From an uncultured Alphaproteobacteria bacterium (GTDB lineage: Bacteria; Pseudomonadota; Alphaproteobacteria; HIMB59; GCA-002718135), in contig CACMQS010000002.1 in NCBI GenBank assembly GCA_902615845.1, positions 62,001 to 126,000 on the forward strand: a DNA stretch of 64,000 nt, given 5' to 3'. Positions 1 through 10,228 of the stretch are shown one piece after another. The notes under the pieces were generated by a model. That model did not search any database. It saw only the letters and a list, made by a program, of their open reading frames with translations, and was not told the origin of the DNA. A program made the position numbers and the translations under genes. Position 1 is the stretch's first letter. Each line of letters opens with the position of its first letter.

Positions 1-1051
1 TAACGGCACCTTTAAAAATATTTAAACCATTCATAAAATTTTTATCATTTTTTAACGCATCTTTAAAACCGTTCGATGCTAAGTTTTGAATAAATGGTAA
101 AGTGACTGCATTTAAAGCAAGCGTGGAAGTTCTAGGAACTCCACCTGGCATATTTGCAACACAATAATGAACAACATCATCAACAACATATGTAGGGTTT
201 GCATGAGTTGTTGGTTTACTAGTTTCAACACAACCACCTTGATCAATTGCAACATCAACAATTACAGATCCACTTTTCATCTCTTTTATCATGTCCTTAG
301 TTATAATCTTTGGAGCATTAGAACCTGGAACAAGTACGCCACCAATTAGTAAATCACATTCAGAAATATAATCTTTTAGATTTATTTTATCACTGTGTAG
401 TGGTTCTATTTTATCACCAAATTTTTCTTGTAATTCTTCTAATCTTTTTTCTGATTTATCAACGATGAAAACTTTTGCTTGCATACCTGTGGCAATTATT
501 GCTGCATTTTCACCCACAACACCTCCACCTAAAATTAAGACTTTTCCAGGTTGAACCCCAGGAGCACCTCCTAAGAGTAAACCACTTCCACCCTTATGTT
601 TTTCAAGTGAATAAGCACCAGCTTGAATCGACATTCTGCCGGCTACAGCACTCATAGGTGCAAGAAGTGGTAACTTATTATTATGATCACTTACTGTTTC
701 ATAAGCTATACAAATCGAATTTGAATCAATTAAACCCTTTGTCAATTCTGGAGCTGCTGAAAGATGTAAATAAGTAAACAAAATTTGGTTTTCTCTTATC
801 ATTGCTACTTCATTCATTTGGGGCTCTTTAACTTTTACAATCATTTCAGAATCATTGAAAATATCCTCTGCTGAATTTACAATTTTTGCACCTGATAATT
901 CATAATCACTATTGGAAAATCCGGCACCAATACCGGCATCTTTTTGAATTAGAACTGTATGTTTATTCTTTACTAATTCTTTAACACTTTGCGGAGTAAG
1001 CCCAACCCTAGACTCCTGAGCTTTTATCTCAGAGGGGACACCTATTTTCAT
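1..1051 (-). CDS. ald: Alanine dehydrogenase (3' end beyond window start)
   Basis: Minus-strand translation from ATG at 1051 reads MKIGVPSEIKAQESRVGLTPQSVKELVKNKHTVLIQKDAGIGAGFS, typical of alanine dehydrogenase; open to window edge so absent from ORF track. Confidence 0.9.
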   Translation of the reverse strand, partial: MKIGVPSEIKAQESRVGLTPQSVKELVKNKHTVLIQKDAGIGAGFSNSDYELSGAKIVNSAEDIFNDSEMIVKVKEPQMNEVAMIRENQILFTYLHLSAAPELTKGLIDSNSICIAYETVSDHNNKLPLLAPMSAVAGRMSIQAGAYSLEKHKGGSGLLLGGAPGVQPGKVLILGGGVVGENAAIIATGMQAKVFIVDKSEKRLEELQEKFGDKIEPLHSDKINLKDYISECDLLIGGVLVPGSNAPKIITKDMIKEMKSGSVIVDVAIDQGGCVETSKPTTHANPTYVVDDVVHYCVANMPGGVPRTSTLALNAVTLPFIQNLASNGFKDALKNDKNFMNGLNIFKGAV

Positions 1052-2391
1052 TATCTGTCATGCATATAGTTTGAGATACCTGTTCTTAATTTTTCAATTA
1101 TCTCATCAATATGTTTTTTTTCACAAGTAAATGGAGGTGCAACAATTAAACAATCACCTGTTGCTTTCAAGCTTAAGCCTGCTTCAAATAATTTTTTAAA
1201 ACAAGCATATCCAGCTTTGCCTAAACGCTCATCCATTTTAATATCAATTCCTCCCATCATTCCATATCCTCTTATATCAGTAATGATATCTAAGTCTTTC
1301 AAGGTAAATAAACCATCTAAGAAATATGGAGACATATCTTTTGCTCTATTAAATAAATCTTCTTTCTCGATTATATCTTGCATTGCTAAACCTGCTGCCA
1401 TTGAAACAGGGATAGCAGAATAAGTATAACCATGAAAAAATTCTATAGCTCCTGTAGGTGAAGCATCAACAATAGTATCATAGATATGATCACGTGAAGC
1501 TACTGCTCCTAAAGGTACAACACCATTAGTAATTGCTTTAGCCATTGTCATGATATCAGGACAAACATCAAAAGCTTGAGCTGCAAATGGAGCGCCCATT
1601 CTTCCCCAGCCAGTAATAACTTCATCAAAAATTAAAAGAATTCCATGTTTGTCACAAATTTCTCTTAGTCTTTTTAAATATCCTTTTGGCGGAACTAAAG
1701 TTCCTGTTGATCCTGCTACTGGCTCAACAATACATGCAGCAATATTTTCTGCACCAATATTACCAGCAATTCTTTCAAGATCGTCTGCTAGATCAGCACC
1801 TGTTTCAGGTTCGCCTTTTACAAATAAATTTTCAGTTAAATGAGTATGTCTTAGATGATGTACATTTGGCATTAGAATATTTGAGAAAGTTTTTCTATTA
1901 GCAATCATTCCGCCAACAGAAATTCCCCCAATATTCATTCCATGATAACCTCTTTCTCTTCCTACTATGTGAGATCTATGGCCTTCTCCTTTTGCTTTAA
2001 AATATGCTATGGCTGTTTTAATTGCTGTTTCAACAGCTGATGAACCACAAATAGTAAAAAATATTTTATTTAAATCTTCTGGTGTATGTTTTGAAACTTT
2101 TCTAGCTAAATCAAATGAACCGCCAAAACCTTGTTGGAATGGTTGAACATAATCTAATTGTTCTAATTGTTTTGATACTGCTTCTCTTATTTCTGGTCTT
2201 GAATGACCCGCTGGACTACAAAATAGCCCTGAGCTAGCATCAATTAATTTATTTCCATAATGATCAGTATAATAAACACCTTCTGCCTTAACCATTAATC
2301 TTGGACTATTTTTATAATCTCTATTAGATGTAAATGGCATCCAATGTTCTTCTAATGAATTAGGTATTTCAGTTCTTTTTTCTAAGTCCAT
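1051..2391 (-). CDS. Class III omega-amino acid:pyruvate aminotransferase (candidate taurine:pyruvate aminotransferase)
   Basis: 446 aa with EEHWMPFTSNRDYK start, PLP-fold motifs (IFDEVITGWGRMG, TMAKAITNG); stop overlaps ald start; divergent phosphotransacetylase. Confidence 0.8.
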   Translation of the reverse strand: MDLEKRTEIPNSLEEHWMPFTSNRDYKNSPRLMVKAEGVYYTDHYGNKLIDASSGLFCSPAGHSRPEIREAVSKQLEQLDYVQPFQQGFGGSFDLARKVSKHTPEDLNKIFFTICGSSAVETAIKTAIAYFKAKGEGHRSHIVGRERGYHGMNIGGISVGGMIANRKTFSNILMPNVHHLRHTHLTENLFVKGEPETGADLADDLERIAGNIGAENIAACIVEPVAGSTGTLVPPKGYLKRLREICDKHGILLIFDEVITGWGRMGAPFAAQAFDVCPDIMTMAKAITNGVVPLGAVASRDHIYDTIVDASPTGAIEFFHGYTYSAIPVSMAAGLAMQDIIEKEDLFNRAKDMSPYFLDGLFTLKDLDIITDIRGYGMMGGIDIKMDERLGKAGYACFKKLFEAGLSLKATGDCLIVAPPFTCEKKHIDEIIEKLRTGISNYMHDR

Positions 2392-2509
2392 TTTTATCCT
2401 TCATAGAGATTGAGTATATGAAATTATCGATAAATCAAAGAATATTTCTTACACAATAAAGAAATATCATAGGAAAAATTGTAGCAGTGGTATAGAGAGA
2501 ATACCAAAT

Positions 2510-3409
2510 ATGAGCACATTACCAGAAGATCTTAAAAGTAAAGCTTTAGAGACTCCTAACATACCAGCAGCAGTTGTGTGCCCCAATCAAGAAAGCATAT
2601 TATCAGCTGTAATTGAAGGTAAGAATATGAACCTCATCGATCCAACTTTAATTGGAAATAAAAGTTTAATTACTGAAACAGCGAAAAAATTAAGTTTGGA
2701 TATTTCTAATTTTAATATTGTAGAGGCTAAAGATGAAGAGGATAGTGCTTCAATTGCTTGTCAAATTTCTAATGAAAATAAAAGTAAAATCATAATTAAA
2801 GGGAATCTTCATACTGATATTTTAATGCGCTCTTATTTAAAAAAAGAATTTAATTTACTTGATGGCAGAAGATTAAGTCATATTTGGCATATGACTACAA
2901 CGCAGCTTAAAAAACCCCTTTTTATTACTGATGGCGCCTTAAATGTTTTACCAAGAGTTGATATAAAATTACAAATTCTTAAAAATGCTGTTCAATTTTG
3001 TAATAAATTAAATATTACTAAACCAAAAGTTGCAATTTTATCAGGTACAGAAGATCCAATTGACAGTATGCCAAGTTCAGTTGATGCCAAAAAAGTTATG
3101 GAACTTGCGTTAGAAGAAAAAATTAATGCTTTTGTTCATGGACCGCTTGCTTTTGATAATGCTGTTTCTAAGGAAGCAGCTAAAATAAAAGGAATCAATA
3201 ATGATGTTGCTGGTGATGCTGATTTATTATTAGTACCTAATTTAGAAACTGGAAATTCTTTGTCCAAAATAATGGTTTATTTTATGAATGCTTGTGCGGC
3301 AGGAATAGTAATTGGTGGTAAAGTACCAGTTGTAGTCCCTAGCAGAGCAGATAGTAAAAATTCTAAACTTGCTTCAATTATGGCAGCTGTAGTTGCTGCA
3401 AATAACTAA
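2510..3409 (+). CDS. Phosphate acetyl/butyryltransferase family protein
   Basis: 299 aa; HGPLAFDNAVS, DADLLLVPNLETGNSLSK, GIVIGGKVPVVVPSRAD motifs of the phosphotransacetylase family. Confidence 0.85.
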   Translation: MSTLPEDLKSKALETPNIPAAVVCPNQESILSAVIEGKNMNLIDPTLIGNKSLITETAKKLSLDISNFNIVEAKDEEDSASIACQISNENKSKIIIKGNLHTDILMRSYLKKEFNLLDGRRLSHIWHMTTTQLKKPLFITDGALNVLPRVDIKLQILKNAVQFCNKLNITKPKVAILSGTEDPIDSMPSSVDAKKVMELALEEKINAFVHGPLAFDNAVSKEAAKIKGINNDVAGDADLLLVPNLETGNSLSKIMVYFMNACAAGIVIGGKVPVVVPSRADSKNSKLASIMAAVVAANN

Positions 3410-3432
3410 TTAGAAAATAAATTTTAGCTCGA

Positions 3433-4290
3433 ATGCTTTTAAGACATTACTTTTTAATTTTAATAATCACTTTTTTATTTGGAAGTGCCTACCCTGTTCA
3501 GAAAGTTATTTTTAATGAAAATGTACCCCCATTATTAATGGGAAGTTTAAGAATGTTAGTGGTTTTCATATGTCTTTTGCCTTTTTGGCGATTTAGAATT
3601 CCTGAAAAAAAATACTGGTTACCACTTCTCTTTTTTTCAATTTCTATGGGTTTTTTAGCAAATGTTTTTATGACATTATCTTTAAATGAAGCAAACATAG
3701 TTTCTCCGATAATTATTGGTTCTCAATTGGCTGTACCATTTGCAATATTATTAAGCTCATTTTTTTTAAAAGAGAAAGTAAGTATTAAAAAATGGGTGCT
3801 TATATTTATTTCTTTTTTTGGCATTATTTTGTTAGGCTTTGATCCTTTAATAAGAAATGAAATTTTTGCATTAATCTTAATAACGTTAATGGCATTCTTT
3901 TATGCTAGTGCACAGGTATTTTCCAGGTACCTTAAAGATTTAGAGGTCACTCTCACAAATGCAGTAATGGGATTAGTAGGATTTATGTTATTAATTATTT
4001 CATCATCAATATTTGAAGGACAAACGATAAACGAAATAAAAACTATTAGTTTTCAGTCATGGTTATTAATATTTCATTCAGGTATCTTTGTTTCAATTGC
4101 TGCACATATGTCGATGTTTTATTTGTATAGGATGTATCCTGTTAATAGAGTATTTCCATTTTACGCTTTATTTCCTGTATTTGGTGTGTTATTAACATTT
4201 ATAATTTTTTATGAAATACCAACTTTAATTACTTTTATTGGTGGTGTAATTGTAATCGTAGCAACTTATTTTATAAATAAAGAAAATTAA
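3433..4290 (+). CDS. DMT/EamA family transporter
   Basis: 285 aa, about 10 hydrophobic segments, EamA-like two-repeat pattern. Confidence 0.85.
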   Translation: MLLRHYFLILIITFLFGSAYPVQKVIFNENVPPLLMGSLRMLVVFICLLPFWRFRIPEKKYWLPLLFFSISMGFLANVFMTLSLNEANIVSPIIIGSQLAVPFAILLSSFFLKEKVSIKKWVLIFISFFGIILLGFDPLIRNEIFALILITLMAFFYASAQVFSRYLKDLEVTLTNAVMGLVGFMLLIISSSIFEGQTINEIKTISFQSWLLIFHSGIFVSIAAHMSMFYLYRMYPVNRVFPFYALFPVFGVLLTFIIFYEIPTLITFIGGVIVIVATYFINKEN

Positions 4291-4297
4291 TTTTTGA

Positions 4298-5065
4298 TTA
4301 TTTAGCTGTCCATCCTCCATCAATTACTAGTGATGAACCAGTCATCATTGATGCGGCATCTGAAGCAAGATACACTACAGCACTAGCAATATCACTTTCT
4401 GTTGCTACTTTTCCTAAAGGTATGTTTTCAATTACAGATTTTTTAAAACTTTTATCTTTAAAAAATTTTTTGACCATTGGTGTTTCCACAAATGTAGGAC
4501 AAACAGAGTTAACTCTAATGTTATATTTAGCCAAATCAATAGCCATCCCTTTGGTAAGACCTTCAACACCAAATTTAGTCATATTATAAACACTTCTAAG
4601 AGGAGCTCCAACTTTACCTAACTGAGAAGAGATATTTATTATTGATCCACCAATTTTTTTTCTATTTTTTGATTTAAGCATAACTTTTGTAGCTAATTGA
4701 GCAATATCGAATGATGCTTTAATATTAAGATCAACCACTTCACTCATATCTTTTCTTTTAATTTTGGTGAAATATTCAGGTCTATTTGTGCCAGCATTAT
4801 TTACTAATATGTCTAATTTATTGATTTTAAAAAATATTTTTTTTATTTCTTTTAAATTAGTTACATCACACACATAATAACTACATTTCTTTTTGAGTTT
4901 TTTAATTTTGTTTTGAACAATTAATAGATCTTTTTCTGTACGACTAAGAATAATTACATTTGCACCTGCTTCTGCTAACGCTATAGCACATGCTTTACCT
5001 ATGCCTTTGCCTGACCCTGTCACAAGAGCAGTCTTATTTTTTACATTAAAATTTTTTAGAAACAT
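4298..5065 (-). CDS. Short-chain dehydrogenase/reductase
   Basis: TGSGKGIGKACA Rossmann motif, NNAGTN, YNMTKFGVEG catalytic motif. Confidence 0.92.
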   Translation of the reverse strand: MFLKNFNVKNKTALVTGSGKGIGKACAIALAEAGANVIILSRTEKDLLIVQNKIKKLKKKCSYYVCDVTNLKEIKKIFFKINKLDILVNNAGTNRPEYFTKIKRKDMSEVVDLNIKASFDIAQLATKVMLKSKNRKKIGGSIINISSQLGKVGAPLRSVYNMTKFGVEGLTKGMAIDLAKYNIRVNSVCPTFVETPMVKKFFKDKSFKKSVIENIPLGKVATESDIASAVVYLASDAASMMTGSSLVIDGGWTAK

Positions 5066-5078
5066 TTGATCTGATTAT

Positions 5079-5738
5079 TTACAATGAAAAAATAGATTGA
5101 TCTAATAAATTCATTTTTTTAATACACATTTGAAAACTATCTTCCAAATGGTAATCACCTGGAAACCCAATGCATTTAATTCCAGCACTTACGGCAGAAT
5201 TACTACTTTCTTCAGTATCCTCTATTGCAAGACAATCTTCTGGCTGTAAATTTAATTTATCCAATGTAACTTTATAAATTTCTGGATGTGGTTTTTCATT
5301 TTTAACAAATGATTTATTACCAATGAATTCAAATTCTTCTTTTGAAATTTGACCGGAAAGACTTTCAAATACTGCATCGACATTATTTAAAGTTGTAGAA
5401 GTTGAGAAAGCAAGTTTAATATTATTATCTTTTGTATACTTAATTATTTCATCAACACTCTTTCTTAATTTTTGTTTATTCTGAATAATGTACGAGCTAA
5501 AGATTTCTGTTTTTCTATTTCTAATTTGTGAAGCATTTACATTAACATTATTTTTTTCTGCAAAATCCTCTATTCTTTTTGTACCACCAGATTGTTTAAG
5601 CAATAATCTATAATCCTCTTGATCCCAATACCAATCTAGTCCAGCTTCTTTAAAAGCTTCATTAAATGATTCTCTTTGCAAATCTGATGTTTCAATTAAA
5701 GTTCCTATTGAGCCAAATAATATTGCTTTATAATTCAT
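5079..5738 (-). CDS. HAD-superfamily phosphatase (CbbY/Gph-like)
   Basis: KAILFGSIGTLIETSDLQRESFNEAF, KPHPEIYKVTLDKL, AIEDTEESSNSAVSAGIKCIGFPG. Confidence 0.85.
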   Translation of the reverse strand: MNYKAILFGSIGTLIETSDLQRESFNEAFKEAGLDWYWDQEDYRLLLKQSGGTKRIEDFAEKNNVNVNASQIRNRKTEIFSSYIIQNKQKLRKSVDEIIKYTKDNNIKLAFSTSTTLNNVDAVFESLSGQISKEEFEFIGNKSFVKNEKPHPEIYKVTLDKLNLQPEDCLAIEDTEESSNSAVSAGIKCIGFPGDYHLEDSFQMCIKKMNLLDQSIFSL

Positions 5739-5777
5739 TTTATCCTTTCAATTTTATGGAACAAGAAATCATAAAAC

Positions 5778-6851
5778 TTATTTTATTGAGCCAAGTCCTC
5801 TAGAAATATTAATATCTCCAATGTTTCTCGCTTTGTTAAATTCTTTTATTCTATCAAAAACATTAACACCTATTTGCTGATAAACATCGAGAAGGTCTAC
5901 TAAAACCCAATTCTCTCTGATAAGACCATTTTCTAATCTCCAAAAATCTAGACTCCGCATTTCTATAATTTGATTTGATGGAGCAATACCCATCCATCCA
6001 TCTTGAGAAATTGTAGATCGCATATTTGGCCAACCAGTTTCACAGACATAATCGCCTTCATATATCCAATGTGTTTGCATATCCTGCAACCCCTCATTTT
6101 TTAAACTATCATTTGATGAGCCTCCCTTTCTATCAGGCATTGCACGCAAAAAAGGTATTTGATGCCAATGGCGAAATCCTTCGATACCCCTTGCTGTGCC
6201 AATTCCAACTGGTCCGTACCAATTAAATCTGGGGTGCCAATATTTATCTAAATTCATAACTTGTGGATTTGGATTACTAGGGTGTAAAACCATATCTCGA
6301 AGCATATTTATTACAATGTCAAAATTTTTTGATCCATCACCTTCTATCTTTAAACCGTCTCCTGTCATAGGAGATGGTGTGCATAAAAAAGATCCTAGCT
6401 GAGGACTCATTGGCCATGCATTTGCCTGCATCATCAATTCAGGTAGATCCCAAATTGATTGCATTTCTATAATTTGATTATTTTCTATTTGGAAAAACTC
6501 ATGATAACGCATATGAACTAAATTTCCTGTTGGCGGAATATCTAAAAATGATTTTAAAAAAGTTCCCATATAATTGCCCATAGTGCCTAACCAATCTTTA
6601 CCTTCAGGTGTTGTGCCTGCCATAACAATCATATCTCTTCTTTCAAGATCAGGAATGCTATCTAAAAGGGGGTTTATACAATTAGTTAACAATTTATCTA
6701 AACCATTAAATGTTCCAAAAGGATAGCAGAAATGAAACACCGAATTTTCAGAAAAATATTTAACTAGAGAATTTTTTATTGAATTTTTGTTAAAATTTTG
6801 AGTAGCTAATTGATAATTTTCAAAATTTTTTTTTAACTCTTCAGGTTTCAT
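5778..6851 (-). CDS. SnoaL-like / ester cyclase family protein, tandem-domain
   Basis: 357 aa; IPDLERRDMIVMAG and WYGPVGIGTARGIEGFRHWH motifs shared with the ORF at 15123-16217. Confidence 0.75.
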   Translation of the reverse strand: MKPEELKKNFENYQLATQNFNKNSIKNSLVKYFSENSVFHFCYPFGTFNGLDKLLTNCINPLLDSIPDLERRDMIVMAGTTPEGKDWLGTMGNYMGTFLKSFLDIPPTGNLVHMRYHEFFQIENNQIIEMQSIWDLPELMMQANAWPMSPQLGSFLCTPSPMTGDGLKIEGDGSKNFDIVINMLRDMVLHPSNPNPQVMNLDKYWHPRFNWYGPVGIGTARGIEGFRHWHQIPFLRAMPDRKGGSSNDSLKNEGLQDMQTHWIYEGDYVCETGWPNMRSTISQDGWMGIAPSNQIIEMRSLDFWRLENGLIRENWVLVDLLDVYQQIGVNVFDRIKEFNKARNIGDINISRGLGSIK

Positions 6852-6856
6852 AATTT

Positions 6857-7738
6857 TTAACCTTTAACTGCTCCAGCTGTTAATCCGCTAACAATCTGTC
6901 TTTGAAAAAACATTACAAGAAAGAATAATGGAGCAGTTGCTGAAACAACGGCAGCTACAGCATACATTACTTTACCTTCTTCCTGTACGGTACCTAAAAA
7001 GCTAGCAATTGCTGGGATCATTGTTTCATTTTCATCTGAAAGCAACATAGATGTAACTGTAAAATCATTGTAAGCAAGAAGGAAACTAAATAATCCAGTA
7101 GTTATTACACCCGGCCACATTATAGGAATGATCACATATCTAAATGCTTGAAATCTATTACAGCCATCGCACATAGCGCTTTCATCTAAATCTTTTGGTA
7201 TATTTAAAAAAAATGAATGTAACATCCACAGAGTAAAAGGCTGATTAATTGCAACAAGTACAATTATTGTTGTAGGTAAAATTCCCCAAACATTCCATGC
7301 AAAAAAAGGTTGAAGATATCCTGAAACTAAAGTCATATGAGGCATCGCACGAAAAATAAGACCTGCCATTAAAATCCAGAAGGCATATCGATAAGTAGAC
7401 CTTGCAAGAGCATAGCCTCCTAAAGTTCCAAATGTAAGAGAAATTAAAACTGTAAAAAATACTACTATGCTTGTGTTAATAACAGCGCGCCAAAATTCCT
7501 CTTCTATCCAAGAACCATAATATCCATCAATAGTAAAAAAATTACCTGTTTGTTTTTCAGTATGAAAGCCAAATATTGCATTTGCCCAGTCAGCTTTTGA
7601 AAAAAAATCAGCTTGTACTTTAAAAGACCCCCACAATGTCCAGATAAAAGGAAACATAGCAACAATCAACCAGAGAGCCACGAATACAAAAGCAATAATT
7701 CGAACTGGGGTTAATTTATTTTCAATTTTTGTATTCAT
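6857..7738 (-). CDS. Carbohydrate ABC transporter permease (MalG type)
   Basis: Multiple TM segments; EAA-loop-like DESAMCDGCNRFQAFRYVIIPIMWPG. Confidence 0.88.
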   Translation of the reverse strand: MNTKIENKLTPVRIIAFVFVALWLIVAMFPFIWTLWGSFKVQADFFSKADWANAIFGFHTEKQTGNFFTIDGYYGSWIEEEFWRAVINTSIVVFFTVLISLTFGTLGGYALARSTYRYAFWILMAGLIFRAMPHMTLVSGYLQPFFAWNVWGILPTTIIVLVAINQPFTLWMLHSFFLNIPKDLDESAMCDGCNRFQAFRYVIIPIMWPGVITTGLFSFLLAYNDFTVTSMLLSDENETMIPAIASFLGTVQEEGKVMYAVAAVVSATAPLFFLVMFFQRQIVSGLTAGAVKG

Positions 7739-7744
7739 AAATTT

Positions 7745-8779
7745 CTAACCCTTATTTTTTTCATTAAAATCTCTCCATGTTCGAATTAGCACTGGCAAAA
7801 GTAAAATTCCTACGCAAAAAATAGTAATCATAGATGTTGCTCCTGCTGCATTATATAGAGGGTAAGCACTTTCACGCAAATGATTCCATATTAACCAGGA
7901 TATTGAGGTAGCGTGGGCTTCTGCTCTAAAACTTATTATTGGTTCAAAAACTCTAAAATTATCCATTAAAAGTATTAAAGTTATAAAAATAGCAAGTGGC
8001 ATTAAATGAGGAATAACGACATGGCGTGTTCTTTGAAATTTAGATGCACCATCTATAGTTGCTGCCTCAATTGTTTCATGAGGAACTGTTTGAAGACCTG
8101 CATAAAAAACAATAAAACTAAACGGCATCAAATGCCATATACCATAGACCATCAACATGACCCAGGTAAGCACAGGTGATGCTTTCAAGCTCAGAGAATT
8201 ATCATTAAATATTTTTTGGAGTGTGGCTCCAATAACACCATCGCCATCAACCATCCAAAACAATATCAATGAACCAACAAGAGGTGTAACTATCATTGGA
8301 AGAAGAGATGCAAAAATTGTTGGACCTTTTAACAACTTAGGAAGATTATTGACTCCAAGAGCAACTAAAAAACCAAGAAATAAAACAAACGGAGTAACTA
8401 CAAAGGTGTAAGCAAGAGTAAAGCTAAGCGCTCTATATAAGGGATAATTATATATTTTTTTTAAAAAATCTATAAAACTATCCGAGCTATTCCAAGCCTC
8501 TCCTATTTCATCAAATGCAAAATGCATTCTGTTTGAATACGTTTTAAATCCATTAAATTTACCAAGAGGTGCTTTTTCTTTTAACTTCGCAGAAGCTTCA
8601 GTATCCACAGATGTTGTTGTCTCACATCCAAAAGGATCACAATTTTCTGAAACAATTATTACTTGTTTATGTTCTATATGTAGGGATTGAATAAAAACAG
8701 AAACTATAGGTATTGCAATAAATAAAAACATTACACTTAATGAAGGAAGGGTGAATAATAAGAATGTGCTGTGCTTCAT
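7745..8779 (-). CDS. Carbohydrate ABC transporter permease (MalF type)
   Basis: EAA-loop-like EAATIDGASKFQRTRHVVIPHLMP; TM segments; long periplasmic N-terminal insertion. Confidence 0.88.
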   Translation of the reverse strand: MKHSTFLLFTLPSLSVMFLFIAIPIVSVFIQSLHIEHKQVIIVSENCDPFGCETTTSVDTEASAKLKEKAPLGKFNGFKTYSNRMHFAFDEIGEAWNSSDSFIDFLKKIYNYPLYRALSFTLAYTFVVTPFVLFLGFLVALGVNNLPKLLKGPTIFASLLPMIVTPLVGSLILFWMVDGDGVIGATLQKIFNDNSLSLKASPVLTWVMLMVYGIWHLMPFSFIVFYAGLQTVPHETIEAATIDGASKFQRTRHVVIPHLMPLAIFITLILLMDNFRVFEPIISFRAEAHATSISWLIWNHLRESAYPLYNAAGATSMITIFCVGILLLPVLIRTWRDFNEKNKG

Positions 8780-8809
8780 TATGCTATTTTAAATTACATA
8801 GAAAGATAT

Positions 8810-8837
8810 AAGGGGTTTTCAAATTTGAAAACCCCTT
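8810..8837. terminator. Perfect 28-bp palindrome (AAGGGGTTTTCAAATTTGAAAACCCCTT) between solute-binding protein and permease genes
   Basis: Two self-complementary 14-nt arms read directly; followed by TTTA on + strand. Confidence 0.75.
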
Positions 8838-8859
8838 TTTATTGATTTATATTTATTGA

Positions 8860-10101
8860 CTACAGATAACCTGCGTCTTTAGCAGCTGTTTCGTAAACAG
8901 CCTCTACATCACTAAGTGCTTGTTCAGCACTTTCTGCTCCCTTTAAAAAATCAACTAGCTCTGCACCTAATGCATTGTGCAATAATCCCATTTGAGCAAA
9001 CATTGGATAAGATTTAGCGCCGCCTTGAGCAGTTGCAGACACTCCTGCTGCAGCTGGACCAGGTTTAAAACCATCAATTAACCAAATTGCATCATCATTA
9101 TTAGCAGCAACCATTTCTGAAGTCATACCACTTACAAGTGCTGCAAACGTTGCTTCCGCTTCACTGTCAGACACGTTAGTTGCTATAGTTATTCCATCCC
9201 ACCATAAAGTTGCTCCTGGTATTGAACCACCAGTAACAGTTGGAGCTGCAGATAGAACAGTATTTGAAGTCACCTCAGCTGAAGAACCTTCATTATCTAG
9301 TATAACTCCTCCACGAGAACCCCACATAAAGCCAATTGCAGCTTGACCAGCTTCCCATAATCCTTGCGTATCATCAGATGCCTGTGTTAAATGATCAGGA
9401 TGAGCATACTCAACTAGAGCTTTCATTGTTTCTAGAGCCGCAATACCTTTAGCGTTATTAATAGATGCTTCTGCACTACCTTGCTTAAAGAATTCTCCAC
9501 CATGTGCTAAGTATATAGTATTAAATACTTCTCCAACATTCCATCCTACTTTAAGATTCATTACAAGTGGATGCTCCATAATACCAGCTGAACGTATTTT
9601 TTCAGCAGCAGAAATTATTTCATCATAAGTTGCTGGCATTCCATCAACTCCAGCTTTATCTAAAATATCTGTTCTATAATACATGTGCTGAGAATTAGCC
9701 ATGAATGCTATAGCCATTATTTTACCATCAATAGTTATAAGTTGATTAGATTTTAAGTTGCCACCATATTTTTCAACTAGGTCATTTAATGGTCTAACTA
9801 GTCCATCATTCATTAACTGAACAAGAGTAGAGTTAGCTACAATCACTGATGTATACTCTGCTGGATCTGGTGTTTGAGCAGCGTTCATTATTTGGCGCGC
9901 TTCAGTAGTATGATTTCGAGTGAATTCAGAAGCAGATCCTGCACAATTGCTTTCAGCAGAATTTGCTATTGCGTGAATTGCTGGAAAATCACTTGCTAAA
10001 ATTCGGATGGATTGTCCATTAGGACCACAATCAGCCGCAAACAAAGATGAGCTGAAGAATAGTGCTGTTAATCCACCTAAAATTAATTTTTTTAAAAACA
10101 T
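8860..10101 (-). CDS. ABC transporter extracellular solute-binding protein
   Basis: Signal peptide (FLKKLILGGLTALFFSSSLFAADC), family 1 SBP-like sequence, upstream of malFG-type genes. Confidence 0.88.
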   Translation of the reverse strand: MFLKKLILGGLTALFFSSSLFAADCGPNGQSIRILASDFPAIHAIANSAESNCAGSASEFTRNHTTEARQIMNAAQTPDPAEYTSVIVANSTLVQLMNDGLVRPLNDLVEKYGGNLKSNQLITIDGKIMAIAFMANSQHMYYRTDILDKAGVDGMPATYDEIISAAEKIRSAGIMEHPLVMNLKVGWNVGEVFNTIYLAHGGEFFKQGSAEASINNAKGIAALETMKALVEYAHPDHLTQASDDTQGLWEAGQAAIGFMWGSRGGVILDNEGSSAEVTSNTVLSAAPTVTGGSIPGATLWWDGITIATNVSDSEAEATFAALVSGMTSEMVAANNDDAIWLIDGFKPGPAAAGVSATAQGGAKSYPMFAQMGLLHNALGAELVDFLKGAESAEQALSDVEAVYETAAKDAGYL

Positions 10102-10116
10102 GTTTCCTCCATATAT

Positions 10117-10146
10117 TACGTATAAAAAACAATTTTTTTACGCGTA
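10117..10146. promoter_or_regulatory. Candidate LacI-family operator region (TACGTA at 10117-10122 and TACGCGTA at 10139-10146)
   Basis: CpG-centred palindromes in the divergent SBP/LacI intergenic region. Confidence 0.4.
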
Positions 10147-10228
10147 TGTATATAACTATAATTATTAAAATGATATTGCATTACTTTGAATTAATATGCA
10201 ATGTAATGAATAAATTAATAGTGGATAA

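Noticed and set aside
167-657. Plus-strand ORFs 167-349 and 475-657
   Set aside because: Antisense shadows of the truncated ald gene on the minus strand; no coding-like sequence.
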